In this document: positions 47,751-62,242 of the stretch, piece after piece
How the letters are laid out: every line of letters starts with the position of its first letter
Position numbering within the stretch: position 1 is the first letter of the stretch
Source of the DNA: Sordaria brevicollis
Taxonomy: Eukaryota > Ascomycota > Sordariomycetes > Sordariales > Sordariaceae
Assembly (NCBI GenBank): GCA_033439795.1
Contig: JAUTDP010000010.1
Span: 1-64,000, forward strand
Direction: 5' to 3'
Length of the DNA: 64,000 nt
Notes under the pieces: model-generated
The model's database searches: none
Told to the model about the DNA's origin: nothing
What the model saw: only the letters and a program-made list of their open reading frames with translations
Program-made: the position numbers and the translations under genes

Positions 47751-50700
47751 ATAATAACAAGGACGAAATTGAGTTTCAAACTTCTAGCTAAATTGGCTAA
47801 AATAGACTCAATACTTTAAAACGATAAAATTAGGAATTTCAATAATCTATCGGTTATAAAAAAAAAATAATAAAAAATAAATATCGAAATAGAATTAAAA
47901 ATATATTATTTTAAATATACTATAAAATTCATTATAAAGATAAAGTAATATATAGGATAAATATAAACGCAATTATAACCTTCTTAATATTAATTATTAT
48001 ACGCTATAAAAACGTCCTTAAAAATTAAATTAAGAATAAATTATAAACCTAGAAGACTTATAACTTTTAATACTAAGCGAACGATAACCGATTAGCCGAG
48101 GATTTAATAATAAATTCCCGGCTCTAAAATTAATAATTAAAATAAATATTATTAAATTAAAAACCTCGCCCCAATTTTAATATTAAATTAATACTTTATA
48201 TAAATCCGGTAAAAGGGTATATATAAGCGAATAATAACCGGCGCCGGGGTTTCGAATATATAAAATACTTATTTAATAATTTTAAGAACTTTATTTCAAT
48301 ACGCGTCGTCGGAATTTTTAAAATATAGTATATTTATTCAACGGCCTTAAACCCCCTTATATTGGTATATAGTAATCTATTTAATTGAATTTAATATATA
48401 TTGTATTATCCGATATTAATTGAAGTATAATTTATCCTTTACCGGTAAAGGGCTAAATTTCGTATAAAAATATAGTAGTACTTTATATTAGTATTTATTT
48501 AATAAAAGGTTCCCCCCGAATACTTTTTACTATTTTATATCCCTTATTAACGATAAATTAATAGGATATTCGTCGATATTAATATTAAAATTAATAATTT
48601 CTACCTATAATAATTCTTAATTAATAATTAATTTACCTATTATATTTCCTAATCCTTTTTCCGTACTTATTTTTTCGCTTCTTTATTTATTTCCCCCTAT
48701 ACTTCTTATATATTCCTTACCCTCTTCCCCCCTAAATATAATAAGCTCTAATTAAATTTTTAACCGCTAAATTTATCCCGAAAATAAGGATAGTAATAAT
48801 TAAAATTAGTAATAGAATTTTAATTCCGTTTTAAATTAAATAATTACGATATTCCCTATATATTCCTCGAAGGATTTTAATCCTAAGAAAAAGTTCAAAA
48901 ATAAGAATATTATTAAATTCTTTCTAAACTTCGAGGATAGAACGAACTTTATTAAATAGCGTAATAATAAAAAAAAGATTAACGTATAATATTAATAATA
49001 TAAGCCCTAATCCCGAAATATTACTAAGGGTATTATCCGTTTTATTAAAAAAAAGAACGAACTTATTACGTAAGTAAGGTTTTATAATAAATTCTGTATT
49101 ATTTATTATATTTACGACCCGGAATAGATAAATTCTAACGTAAATAAATTTTAGGATTTTTATTATAAACGTATTAAGAATAATAAAAAAGCCGTTAATA
49201 ATATTATTTTTAAATATTATTAATTATTAATTTGGTAAAAATAAATTAATTAAAAAATTATTAAAAAATTAGTAATTAAATACTTTTATAAAAAATTACT
49301 TTATTATTACTATATTAATTTTATTATTTATTTTAGTAAGGATAAAGATGAATTCTCTAAAATAATATAGATTAATTTTTCTACGAAGCTTTTTAATTAG
49401 ATTACTACCTACTATCGAAAGGAAGATAGCGATTCCGACTCTAACTCTAACAATTCTTTTAATTCCTCTAACGATAGCGATAACGATAAAGATAATAAAG
49501 TAATAGAGAAGATTATTATTATTAAAATTAAAACTTTTAGTAGTAAAAAGGATTTTAATAAGAAAAAAATTACAACCGTTAAATAGGAAATTATTAAAGA
49601 ACCTATTACTATAAACGTTTTAACTAAGAGCCTTTAAAATATATAAATTATTTATATTAAAATAACGAACTAATAAATTAAGAATTTTGAGAATCGTTTC
49701 CGAAATTTCCTCAAGAGTAATTATATTCCTTAAATTAATACTATAATAGTATAATCGACTAAATAAACTTAATTAACGGAAAATATAACTTACTATTAAT
49801 ATAAATAATTTAGCTATATTTAATACTAATATAAAGATAAGGATTATTATATAAATAAAGGATAAATTTATTAAATTAAGGTTAATAAGGAATAGGGCCG
49901 TAAATAGCAATTCTATTTAGGAAATAATATTAAATTAATATAATATATTCTAAACGATATAATCTCTACTATTTCTCGTATAAACCGCCTTAAAAATATA
50001 TTCAAATCCTATATAATTTATTATAACGAATACCCTAAGTATAATAAATTCCGGGAATAGGAAATTGAAATTAATCCCAATAAATTTACCCCTAATTTTA
50101 ATTTTTTAAAATTAGAATATTAATAAAAATAATAAAAGGTCTAAAATCGTTGCCGAATTAATTTTTAAAATAATATAATTTTAATTAACGAATTATTTTT
50201 TTAAATTAATTATAACCTAATTAGTCTATATTTAACGTCTCTTCTTCCTTTTATTTAGAAGTTTTTTTTAATATTTTAAATCCTAAAGTAAATTATAAAG
50301 AGGGAAATTATTACTATACCTATTCAAACGCGGGGAAGATTAATAATTCTTTATAAACCCCTTTCTAATATAAATCGAAAAGAGAAATTACAATTATTAT
50401 TTATAAGAAGACTAAATTTTAACCCTCGTATAAAGGATATAATAGATTAAAAAAACGTATAAATAATAATAATTAAAATTATATTTAAGCCGGCTCTTTA
50501 ATTAAAATCAATTTTTACCGCCGTTATTAAATCGCTAAAACTTATAAACGAATTTCTAATTAAGATTTAAAAACTTTTAATTAATAAATCCGTCTTTAAA
50601 CCTAAAGACTTCAATAACTTTAAAAATTATATAAATTATAAAATTGTTTAAATTAAAGAGAATTGCCCGATTATTAATAAAATTATAAATATTAAATTAT

Positions 50701-52330
50701 AAATTACTTTCGAAAATATAATTATAGCTATTCCCGAATCCGGTTAATTATTTAAAGAATTAATTAATTTTAAATACTATTAAAAGGCCTTTAAAAAAGC
50801 CCTTTAATTAATATACGATAATAACGTTATTAAAAATAATAGTTTAGAAATTAATTAATTCCGCCCGTATAATTTACAAATTAATACTATTATTATAATA
50901 TTAAAAAAGCCCTTATATAAGGATTAAAAGAAGAGGTTTAACGATATCTTCGCCGCGTAAACGTATTAATTTTATTATTAAATTATAAATTTTAAAACGG
51001 TATTTAAAAACGAATTAATTCGAATTTATAAAAAGGATTTTCAAATTATATTCTATAACGAAAAATTACTATTTAATAAAGAGGTTACGCGTATATAAAA
51101 CTTTTTTACGTTAATAATTAATATTAAATTTAAAAGTAATAAAAAGGTTATAATTCTTTTAAATAATAATATAGAAATTAATATTATATTTACTAATTTA
51201 ATTAATAAATTTAATTTTAATAATATAAATTATATAATTATTAATATTAATTTTAATAGTAGAAGGGTATAATTTAAAGGTAAAATAGTAGAAGATATTT
51301 TCTTATTCGATAAAAGTCGGAAAATATATTTTATAATTATTCGGAATTAACTCCTTCGTTACAAAATTTTATTTAATCTTCCGTTTATTAAAAATATTAG
51401 CGTTATAATAGATTATATTAATATTAGAACCGCTTATATTTATTTTACTATAGGAAGAATAAAAATTAATATTTTTTTCGCTATTAAAGAATAAATAAAC
51501 GTTTTCGGGCAACGGGTTTAATTCCCCTATTATAATTATTTATCCTATTATTATAAATAATATTTAAAAATCTATTTTAACGAATAAATCGCTTTATAAA
51601 TTTATTAAAATAAATTTAAAGGAAAATAATAAAAGATTTATAAAAGGTATTAAAATTAATAAGGATAATAAGAATTACCTTTTTTTAAAAAAGGAAATTA
51701 TAAATACTATTATCGCTTTATTATATAGTAAAAAGTATAACAAGGAAGTATTATCCGATTACTTTTAATTAATTAGAAAAATTAATTTAAAATATTAAAA
51801 GAAGAATATAAATAATCCTCCGGAAAATTAATTATTAGTAAAATAGCAATTAAAAAGTAGAATAGTACAAAACCGAATAAAGAAAAAAATCCGCAAAAGC
51901 TTTTTTCGGGAATTATAAAGATTAATAATTAAAAATACTAAAGATTAAGGGAAGAAAGTCCCGAAATTCAAAAAAATAAAGGATATTCTATCCTTCGCTA
52001 ATTTATTTTCTTTTACGTCGCTACGAAATTCTTTTCTATTTATATAAATTAATACCTTATATAAAAAAATCGTTTAGAAAATAAAATTAATCGATAATAC
52101 GCTTTCGGATAATTCTAAATTTAATAATAATTTTAATTAAAAAAAATAGAAATTCGAAGAAATCTGGTACAAAATTTAAAAATAATTTAATAATTTTCTA
52201 TTTAAATAGGATAAATATATTATTCTACAATTTACGGAATTAATTAAAATTCCCAATTAACGCTTAAAAAATTTTAATAAATTTTAAAAAAGAACGAATT
52301 ATTTAACGAAATTAAAATCGAACTTTTTAC
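47751..52330 (+). pseudogene. degraded internal region upstream of pol (presumed gag and protease)
   Basis: Positioned where gag and protease should be in a gypsy element. The sequence is saturated with TAA/TAG, and I could not recognise a zinc knuckle or a protease DTG motif with confidence. The primer-binding site after the 5' LTR is not obvious either, probably because TGG has been mutated. Confidence 0.5.
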
Positions 52331-55290
52331 TTATATATTTTTTAATCGTAAAAAGGCCCTTACTTAAGAATTTTCTAAATATAATTTTATTTATAAAAAT
52401 ATAATAGAAAAATAGAAGATTAAAACGGTTGCCTATTCAATTTAATAAATAAAAGTAATTCTTATTCTATAGGCTTTATATAAAAAAGTTTATAATTTAT
52501 TTAAAGAACGTATTTAGCGCAGAATTCTAAAAGAGAATTATACTTTTTATTAAAATAATTAATTTCTTATTTAAAAAAAGGATAAAAAATTCCGGTTAAT
52601 TAATAACGCTTAAAAAATTAATAAAATAATTATCCGTAATACTAATATACTTCTAAGGTATAAACCTTTTAACGAAGATTTTACTAAATACGAAATTCTT
52701 TCTTTATTAAATTTATTTTTAAAATATAATAAGGTTTAATTTAATAAAGAAAATTAGGATTTAATAATATTTTTAATACCTTTTAATCTATTCTATATAA
52801 TAACGCTACCCTAAAGAGGAATTAATTTAATTACTCAATTTATAAAAATAATAATTAAAATCCTTTATAATTTAATCCCTAAGGTATATTAACCTTATTT
52901 TAACGATATTTATATTAAAAGCCTAAAAAATTAATATAATAACGAATTAATTAATAATAAAGGAATTTAATACTTTATTTACGAATATTTTATTAATATC
53001 GATAGAATATTACTAAACGTTAAATTTACTAGTAGAATAATTATTGTAACCAAATCCTAATAATATAAACGAAAAGTAATTTTAATCGGTTATATTTATA
53101 ATCCTAAAAATAAATTTCTAAATAAAATTAAAATTAAAAAAATTCGCGAATAGATTTATTATATTATTAAAAAAGCTAAACCCCGAGGAAAAGAATTTAA
53201 AAAAACCTCGAACTTTTTTAAATATTATTAATTATTACTAAATTTAGATTAAAGATTTTGGAATTATCGCTATCCCGTTATATATTATTATAAAAAAAGG
53301 AATTAAATTAATATAAATAGAAAATTAATAATTTATTATAGAATATTTTTAATATAAAATTATTATTATTCTAATCCTTATAACCCTCGTTTATAATAAT
53401 AGCGAAATAATTATTTATTTTATTACCGATATTTATATTAAAAGATGGGGAACGGTTATTAAATAATTTAATTTCGATAAAAAGTAATATCTTTATAAAT
53501 TTGAGAATAATATTTAATTACCGGCCGAAGTTCGTTATAATATTATTAAATAAAAATTTTGTAATCTACTTTATATTCTTAAACGATTAAAACGTTAACT
53601 TTTCGGTACGTATTTTATTATTAAAATAAATACTTAAATCTTTATTTATTAATTCAATAATACGGTAAATAATATTCTTAATACCCTTCTTATATAATAA
53701 ATTACTTAAATAAAATACTTCGATTTTAACGTAAAATATATCCCCGGAATTAAAAATACTATAATTAATAGCCTTTCCTAAAAACCCCTTAAAAAAAATA
53801 ATTTAAAAGAAAAGCGCTTTAAAGAAAATATTAACGACTTTATTAACGCCTAAATTTATTATCTTTCTACCGAAAAATATATAAAAGGGGAGCGGATTTT
53901 ACTCGACGAATATTCTAATTATTCGGAAAATATAATTCGCTATCTATTCTCGCTCTACGTTCCTGTATAATATAATAAAATATTTATTATATAATAAACC
54001 TTTAAAAAAAACGCCCTTAAATATTTCGTTTACTATCGAAAATTTTAATTACGAGTAATTTATAAGTATATTTACCCTCGTCTTTTAATTAATAATAAAA
54101 TGCAATAGGAGTTAATTATATAACGTTATTATAACGAAACCAGCTATCGAAGAAGGGAAGGGACTTATAAACGGATTATTAAATATTATTATTAATATAA
54201 AATATATATTCAAATCGAAAATATAATCTGTAATTATATTATTTATTAAATATACGCTCTTAAATATTATAAAAATAAATATAAAGAATTATTTCCAATT
54301 TTTTAACTTTTTAACCGGTAAATTTTAAATATTTAATATTTACCGGGCGGAAAGGGAAAATAATAAATATTAATTAAAATTAAAAATAATTTAACGAATT
54401 ACGTAAAAATAAAAATTCTTTTAATATTAACGTTAAAATATATTATTATTTTCTTCCGGGAAGTATTTTTATATTAAGGATATCCTTTTAATATTTTTAT
54501 CGATAATAATTCCGAATTTTAAAGAGAATTTACCGAAATACTTAATAACCTCTAAATCCTATTAATACGAATAATACCTTATAATTACCGAATTAATAAA
54601 ATTAACGAATAAGGGTATTCGGTAATTATTATAATACTAATTAAATTAATAAAAAGAATTAATAAAGGATAGAGGGATTTACTCCCTTATATCCTTTTTA
54701 TTAATCGTACTATTATTTATAATAATTATAAATTTACTCCCTTTTAATTAACCTATAACTATAATTTTATTATTCCTATTAAATTTAATTATTTATTTTA
54801 AAAATTAATCGAATAAGAAAAGTATTTAGAAAAATATATAATAAATAAATTAATCGCTACCGTCGCTCAAATATATTATAATACTAAATACCGCTTTTAA
54901 TAAGCGGCCGAAAAGGTTACCGATATTAAGAAGAAAATTACCGCGTAAAAAAATTCTATTAATCTCTATAAAATAAAACCGAAAAACGCTATTATTAATA
55001 TTAGAAATCTTATCCTTATTTATAATAATATTCGGAGAATCGATATAAATACTACTAAAAAACTAAATTATAAATAGAAAAGTCCTTATAAAGTCGTTAA
55101 TATTATTAATAAAAATACTTATTACTACGTATAATTAAATAGAATTCGTTTTAAAAGGCCAATTTCTTTTAAAAATATTAAAAAATTTATTCGCCGAAAT
55201 AATATACTCCTTAATCCTAATAAAGAATACGAAGAATTTAATAATCTTAATATTATTAACGGTTTATAAATCCTTAAAGAAATTTAAATT
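52331..55290 (+). pseudogene. RIP-killed gypsy pol: reverse transcriptase, RNase H, integrase
   Basis: Reverse transcriptase is readable in one frame from 52341 to about 53165: KKDKKFRLINNA (52575-52610), LP-stop-RGINLITQF (about 52810-52840) and the palm motif PYFNDIYIK (52893-52919, normally F-x-D-D). The reading then shifts by one register near 53180 and continues: RNase H end near 53731 (VKYIPGIKN), integrase DNNSEF (54502-54519), KINE-stop-GY (54598-54615), and a C-terminal block KSPYKVV and RFKRPISFKNIKKFIR (about 55080-55190). In-frame stops are nearly all TAA/TAG where Gln, Trp or Arg codons would stand, as RIP creates. No functional product is possible. Confidence 0.88.
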
Positions 55291-58200
55291 AATAAATATC
55301 TATTTTCTATATAAAAATAAACGCGAAGATTAAAAGTAAAGTAGATTTAAACCCGCTAAAATACTAAAAGAGAATACGAATAAAATTAGGAATTTATTAT
55401 CGAATTAAAATTTATTAAGCCCGAAGGCCTTTAATATTATTTTAATAAAAATAAAATCGAATTAAAATTAGAATTAAAACCCGAATTAAAGACGAAATTA
55501 ACATTACGCCTAAACTTAGGTTTAAACCAACCTTCGAAATTAAAATAAATATATTCTTTAATATTTACTTCGTTATTTTTTATTATTATTCGTTATTATT
55601 TTATTTTTATACGAAATTAACTCGTAAGAACTTTTATTAATTTCAAAAAGAAATATATATAATATATAAAACTTTATACTTTATATTTATTTTCTTTATT
55701 CTTTCTAATTATACTCTTAAAAACCTTATTAACCCCCTTTACTTAATTAAATTTTTCGTAATTTTTTTTCGGAAATTAATACCTATATAAATAAAAATAT
55801 AAGAAGTTTTAAAAAACCGTAAAATATAGATTTATTTTTCTATAATATAAATATTAATAATAATTTTTAATAAAACCCTTATTTATTATTAAAAAAAACC
55901 TCGAAATTAATTAAAACTTTACGCTCCTAATTAAAATCTTCCTTATTATCTTTATTATCTTCCTCCTTATTGTTTTTATCATCCTCGTTATTATCCCCAT
56001 TATTACCCTCGTTATCTTCGTTATTTTCTTTATTTTCTTTATCTTCTTCATTATTACTTTTATTTTCGCTATTATTATCTTCGCCGGTAATAGATTCCTT
56101 ACTAAAGGAATTTAAATCGTTATTATTAATATCGATTATTTCTTTATTTTTATTATTAATTTTTATTATTATTAATAACCGTCTAAATATATTATAATTA
56201 CCGCGGATTATAATACCTTTTCTTTTTAATTTTAAAGTTTCGGATTTTTAATATATATATTCTAAATATTATTTATAATTAAGAGGAATAAATTCTTTAC
56301 TAATAACCTAATAGTAAAGAAGAATATTATCGATTAATATCGAGCGGACGTAATTAATATTACGGTTTTAAATAAAATATTTAACTTAATCGGATTTTAA
56401 AATTTTAATAAATTTAGGATTAAGACCTTCGATCGGGTACTTCTTAGCAAACTTAAAACTACTTAAAAATTCAATAAATGCCGAATAATTTAAAACCGTC
56501 TTATTATACTAAATATAATTACTATAAATCCCCCCCTTAATATCCTTATTTAAAGATTTATAGCCAACGAAAGGAATTTAAATAAGAATGTACTCTTATT
56601 ACTAATTAATAATATATACCAATATATACGTTTTTCGAAATTAATTAACGTAATATAAATAAATAATCCTATTCCTAAAAGAAAAAATAATAATTAATAG
56701 AAGGATATTAATAAAAAATAAAAAAATATTTATTCGTTATTAAATCATTAAATTATTAACCTAAAAATCCGCTCTTTCTTTACCTTTATATAAATAAAGT
56801 AATAATCTTACGGCCAAATTCCTTTTTTCTTAATAAAAATATAACAATTAAATAAATTACGAAGCGAATTAAATATCCGCTCTAAAGTTAATCGATATAT
56901 AATAAATAAATTAAAAGACGTAATTATAATTATTAATAATTCGTTATTATTAATACGCTACTTTATATATAATTAATTAATAATAACGGATTTATCGATT
57001 AAATAAATATTTATAATAGTATTAAATAGCCGAAAGTAATTATCCTAAATAGTACTTTAAAGGGTATTAGGAAAAAATAAAAGTCGATATAAAAAATTAA
57101 CGTAAACCTTAAAAAGGATTTACTTTTTATTATTAGGACGAAAATTAATTTAATATACTATTTCCGAAGTATTAAGGCCAAAGTATAACCGAAGAAAATT
57201 ATAATTAATAATAATAATACGTTTTTTAATAAATAAAATAAAAGTATTAATATTTAAATTAAATTAATTAAATATAATAGGTTCTTTAATAAGAATTTCC
57301 ATCTAAAAAAAACGAAATAGAAAGTTATTCGTAGAGGGAAGGAAATTAGCGTTAAAATTAGAAAAAAATATTATATTAATTTATTACGAAGAATTTTTAT
57401 TTAGTAATTTTATTTTTATTATTATTATTAATACTTTATTATATTTGAAAGGAGAAAGTTATTAAAAAAGAAAACGAAGAATAATTATAAGTAGAAACGT
57501 ACCTTTCTTATACTTTTTTAATAAATAATCCTCGAAAGAAAAAACCGATAAAAACTATCTTTTTAAAATTATTTATACTATATACCCCACAATTACGAAA
57601 AACCCTTAAACTAAATAAAAAAGATAATATCCGCTTATTTAAAATAATTTCGCAAAGCTTTAAAATTTTAATTAATTATAAAAAGGATTATAAACGCTAT
57701 TTTAAAATACTTTCTTACTAAAAAATAAAGGGAAAAGTACTTTAATCCTAAAATTCGATTACGGATTAAAACTTTCGATTATATCGAAAAATTAAAAAAT
57801 TATATTAAAAGAAATTAAATAAAATTTACTTACTTTATTATTTAAAATTTTAAATATAAATAAAATAAATAGGAATTAAAAGGAATAAGTTTAAAATATT
57901 ATAAATAACCTATAAGAGGAAATTAGGAGAAAAAGAAGAATTTACAATTTTTCAACCTCGTAAATAATTTACGAAACGGGTATAAAAACCCTTTATCTAT
58001 AATCCTTCCTTTCCTTCTTTTTCTTCCTCTTATATATTAATAAGCCTTTTTATAAATTTATACTACTATTACCTATTAAAAGCCTTTTTATATTAAACTT
58101 TCTATCCTTTAAAATTTTATTATTAATTAAAATATTAATTAATATAAATTCCTCTAATTTTAATTATAATAATTTACCTCCGATCTCTATTATAAAAATA

Positions 58201-60045
58201 CCGAATAATTACCCTCCTACGGTTTTTAAAACTATTCGGCGTTAGAATTAAAAGAATAAAATTTAGCCCCAATTCAGTAATATAATCATTAGAGAAATTT
58301 ATCCCCCTCGCATTAGAGATAATTTAATCTATTATAATAAATTTCAAAATTGGAAATACTTTAAAATTAATCGGTAATAAAATATTATCCCCAATGAAAA
58401 TCCGACTTACTTAATTACTAAAAAACCCAATAACGATAAATAAATAATTAAAATTATACTCCATTATATAATTATTCTTCCTATCTTAAAATAGCCCAAT
58501 AAATAATTAATTCCGATTATATTTTAGGATATAATAATATTAAAACTAATTAATATATAATACTTAGCGAATATTAGGAGTTAATAAGAAAGAAAAACAA
58601 TTTATACTAATTTATATTAAATATTATAAAAATATAACGATTAAATTTATATTTTAATAAATTTAACTATTATTATTAAACGTAGTAAATTTTATATTAA
58701 AAATATTAATATTCGAAATAATTTAAAATTGGTCCGATATTAATATTTTTTTATTATAATTAATAATTATTTCGTTCTTACAATTTTTAATTAAGGAAAA
58801 ACGTTTTAATTTTTTTATAATAATCTTTATAATTAATAACGCGAATAAAAAGTTATAAAAGCTTATAAAATATTCGTAATTAAAAATTATATCTTTTTAA
58901 TACTAATAGGAGATCGAATCCCCAATATTTCCAATAATTAGAAATAATTTAATATAATATTCCTAATATAATAAAAAATTTAAACTTATAACCTTTAAAT
59001 TTTAAAAAAAGCCCGAATTTTCTTTATTAAAATAAAGCGTCGAAGTAAGCCTATTAATAAATTATTTTAAAAATTTATAATAATTAAATTTTAGGAATAA
59101 AATAAGTATTAATAAAAATATAATTAGATCCCCAATATAAAATAACTTAAAAATACTATAATTTAATAATAAATAAGAATAATATATAACGCCCTTTTAA
59201 TATAGTAAATAAAAACAAATTTACTTTCGAAAAATTAAAAATAATTAATTTATATAATTGTAAAGAGGAAAAGCGGAAAAGAAAACTTTAATCCCCGGCC
59301 TAAATTCTTTATAAATTTAATATATTAAAGAAGGTATTTAAACGAATATCGCCCTATTAAAATAATTAAATATTAATTAATATAAAAATTTATTAATCTC
59401 TTCCATTTTCCCTATCCTCCTAAATAAAAACCTATTATCCAATCCCTCCTTAAAATTAGAATTACCTTACCCGATAATAATCTTATTAATAACATTTCTT
59501 TAATAATTATTAATATACAATTAAGAAGAAATCGCAATAATACTCTAACGTCTCTTATTAAAAAGAAATAACCATTACCGCCTACTCCTAAAGTAAAGAG
59601 GAAACGTATAAAAGAACAATAAATATTAATAACTAATATTAATAATTATAAAGGAAGAGAAATTATTATAATTAATAATTTTATTTTACCTAATAAATTT
59701 AACGTAAATAATTAGCTCCTATTTATTAATAAACTTCGAAAACCTAATAATACAATTTTTAATATTAAATATACTCCGATATTATCCTAATATATTATAT
59801 TTACAAATTATATTTAAAATATAAAATATATTATTATATTAATAGCCTAGAATAAAGAGAAAATCGGTTAAAAAGAAAATAAATAGAAGATAAAGCGTAA
59901 ATTAGTTTAAAAAGAGAGAAAAAAAAGGGAGAGAGAATTTAAAAAATTAGAAAAATAGAAAAAAAAGAAATCGGTTAAGAAGGATTAAAATAATTATTAA
60001 TAAATTTAATTTTATAAGACTAGTAAGTAAATTGAAAGGGAAATT
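55291..60045. repeat. unexplained internal region between integrase and 3' LTR
   Basis: About 4.7 kb of RIP-degraded sequence after the pol tail. A stretch at 55928-56110 reads on the minus strand as an acidic Glu/Asp/Asn/Lys-rich low-complexity protein segment, suggesting a former antisense gene. The rest gives no recognisable domain in either direction. Confidence 0.55.
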
Positions 60046-60668
60046 TAAAATAAAGCGAATAAATAAATATAAGGGTATACAGCTAAATAATAGATTTTTT
60101 CCGAATTTTTTCGAAAATTTTTCGTAATTTTTCATTCTAGAAGAATTCTTCCAAGGATTTTCCCTAATTATAATTTGAGAAAAAAAGTATAGGATAAGGA
60201 TATATTATAATAAATTAATTTAAAGGAAATATAATAGTAGTATATTAAGTAAATTAAGAAAGAATGTTGTAGAATAAATTTCGGACTTTTATATAGAAAG
60301 AAGGAAAACTCTAAAGGAATAAAAGGAAAGAAGGGTAATTAAAAAGAAAAGAAGGAAAATTAAGTAATTTTTATTAGAATAATAATTAGATTTTATTTAA
60401 TCTTTGAAATAAAAATCTTCTTTAATTTGGTAAAAATTAACTCCTTAATTAAGTTTTTAAAATTTCTTAACCCTACCTTTGTAATGGGTAAAAGAAAAGA
60501 TATAGTTAAATCGAAAAAGATATTCCTATTATTAGATTACTCTTTTCTCCCCTATAGATCTACTCCTCTCTCTACTCTTTTAGTCTTATTAGAAGTTTTT
60601 AATATAGCTCCTTTCCTAGTTGTTGTGGTGGTAGTGGTTGTTTGGGGTTGTTTTTCTTCCCCATTTTA
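60046..60668 (+). repeat. 3' LTR
   Basis: Begins TAAAATAAAGCG (the RIP version of the 5' LTR start). Its last 200 bases are better preserved than the 5' copy, including a GTTGTGGTGGTAGTGGTTG stretch that reads as an AT-rich run in the other LTR. A short open frame here (60427-60669) is a by-product of this preserved patch, not a gene. Confidence 0.92.
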
Positions 60669-62242
60669 ATATTATAGTTAAAAATACCCTATAAACGCAG
60701 AGAGAATATAATTAATTATTAATTTATATAATTAATATAATTATAAAGTTATATATTAAATTTTCGAATAAATATTGCCCTATTGAATATATATTCCCCC
60801 TATTATATAAATTAGCGCAATATTTTCTAGTGATGCGATTTAATAGTAGAGAATACCCTAATATCGAATAATTATATAATATATGTAAAGTAAAGAGGAA
60901 GAATTATAAGGATAATATCGAAGCCTTTAGTGTAATCCTTAACCTTTATATTATAATAATTATTAAAGCCGTTAATAATTAATATACAATAGATTAATTT
61001 AATACTAAGAAGGTTCCTCTTACTAACGCCAATACTATATTCGAATTACCGGCCGTTTTCGTTATAGTAATATTAATTTATATTAAATTAATTTTAAAAA
61101 GAAAGGCTAATTTTCGAAAAAGTGGGGGAGAATTCGTACGAATATTTATTAAAGTATTTTAACTAATCGAGAGTAAAAATTATATTTAAAAAGCTAATTA
61201 ATAATTTAGTAAATTTAACGCCGTTTTTTAAATCGTTATAAATAAACTCTTTAATAGGATTAACTTTAAAAATAAAGTATACGGGTAGCTTATTATTAAA
61301 CGCACTTACGTAAATTATTATAATATACGACTTTCGATTTACGATATTATTAATCTCGATTTATTAAAATAATTAGTAAATAAATAAAAAAGATTATAAT
61401 TAATTAACGCTAATCGAAATCGAATTCGATAGTACGTATACTTACTTTTTGCTTTATTAAATCTCTAAATATAATTATTTTTACGCAATTATTAATAATA
61501 TAACCGATTTTTATATTTATTTTATTATAATTCTAAACGTTACTTTATTTAATTTTATATTCCTTAAAGGAGAGTTCGTACTAATTAAACTAATTATTAA
61601 CGGATTTATTATTTAATTCTCAAAATCGACGGCGTAAGTCTATAATTTAATAATTAATTATTTTTAATTTTAAGTAATCCTTTAAAAACCGTATTAATTA
61701 TCGACCCTTATAAGTAATTAAAGTTCCTTATAATCCGCGTAATTAATTTACCGCCGATATTATTATTTTATATATTATTAAAAACCGTTTTTTAAAATAG
61801 AAAGTGACGTATGCGATTAAAATATCCTCTTTAGCGCTTATTAATATACGCGGGCGATCCTGCAATCGAGAGGATATAGTGGGTAATTTAATATTTTGTA
61901 ATATCTTTGTATAATAAACGATCGAATTATACAATTCCTTAATACGAATAGCGATTTATTTAATTAATAATAACCTTTTACAATTACGTTTACAATTATT
62001 ATTATATATTTAGGCGCTAGTGAAATTAGTAGGCTCGAATATAGAGTAATCGACGGGTATTGCGTAAAAACGGTTAATTTATATTATTATATAGATAATT
62101 AGAATCCTTTTACTAATTATAGTAGAAAAATCTAGTTTTTACGTTATTACAATACGGAATGAGGTGTAGGTATTATCCGGATTTATAATATTAAAGAGCG
62201 TTTTTGCGCAACGTTAATAGGGAAGTTTGTATAGGTGGGATC
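60669..62242. repeat. right arm of the inverted-repeat element
   Basis: RIP-degraded sequence between the 3' LTR and the right inverted repeat. GC content rises a little toward 61800-62230. No transposase motif could be identified. Confidence 0.65.

Larger units (their letters stand above)
47126..60668 (+). mobile_element. 13.5 kb gypsy-type LTR retroelement, RIP-inactivated
   Basis: Direct repeats of about 624 bases (47126-47750 and 60046-60668) bound the element; the left copy starts TG and ends CA. A polypurine-like GAAAGGGAAATT precedes the 3' repeat. Between them, on the plus strand, lie degraded reverse transcriptase, RNase H and integrase in the gypsy order. At 13.5 kb it is long for a gypsy element: about 4.6 kb lies before the first pol motif and about 4.7 kb after the integrase tail. 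I found no clear target-site duplication; RIP and the host sequence may hide it. Confidence 0.88.

Noticed and set aside
55970..56197. 75-codon plus-strand frame within the retroelement
   Set aside because: It is the antisense shadow of an acidic low-complexity tract and has no hallmark of a real gene.
60427..60669. 80-codon frame within the 3' LTR
   Set aside because: The frame exists only because this LTR segment escaped RIP; it crosses the LTR end.
47121..60673. Target-site duplication of the LTR element
   Set aside because: The five bases before 47126 (TATAC) and after 60668 (ATATT) do not match even allowing for C/T and G/A changes at each position.
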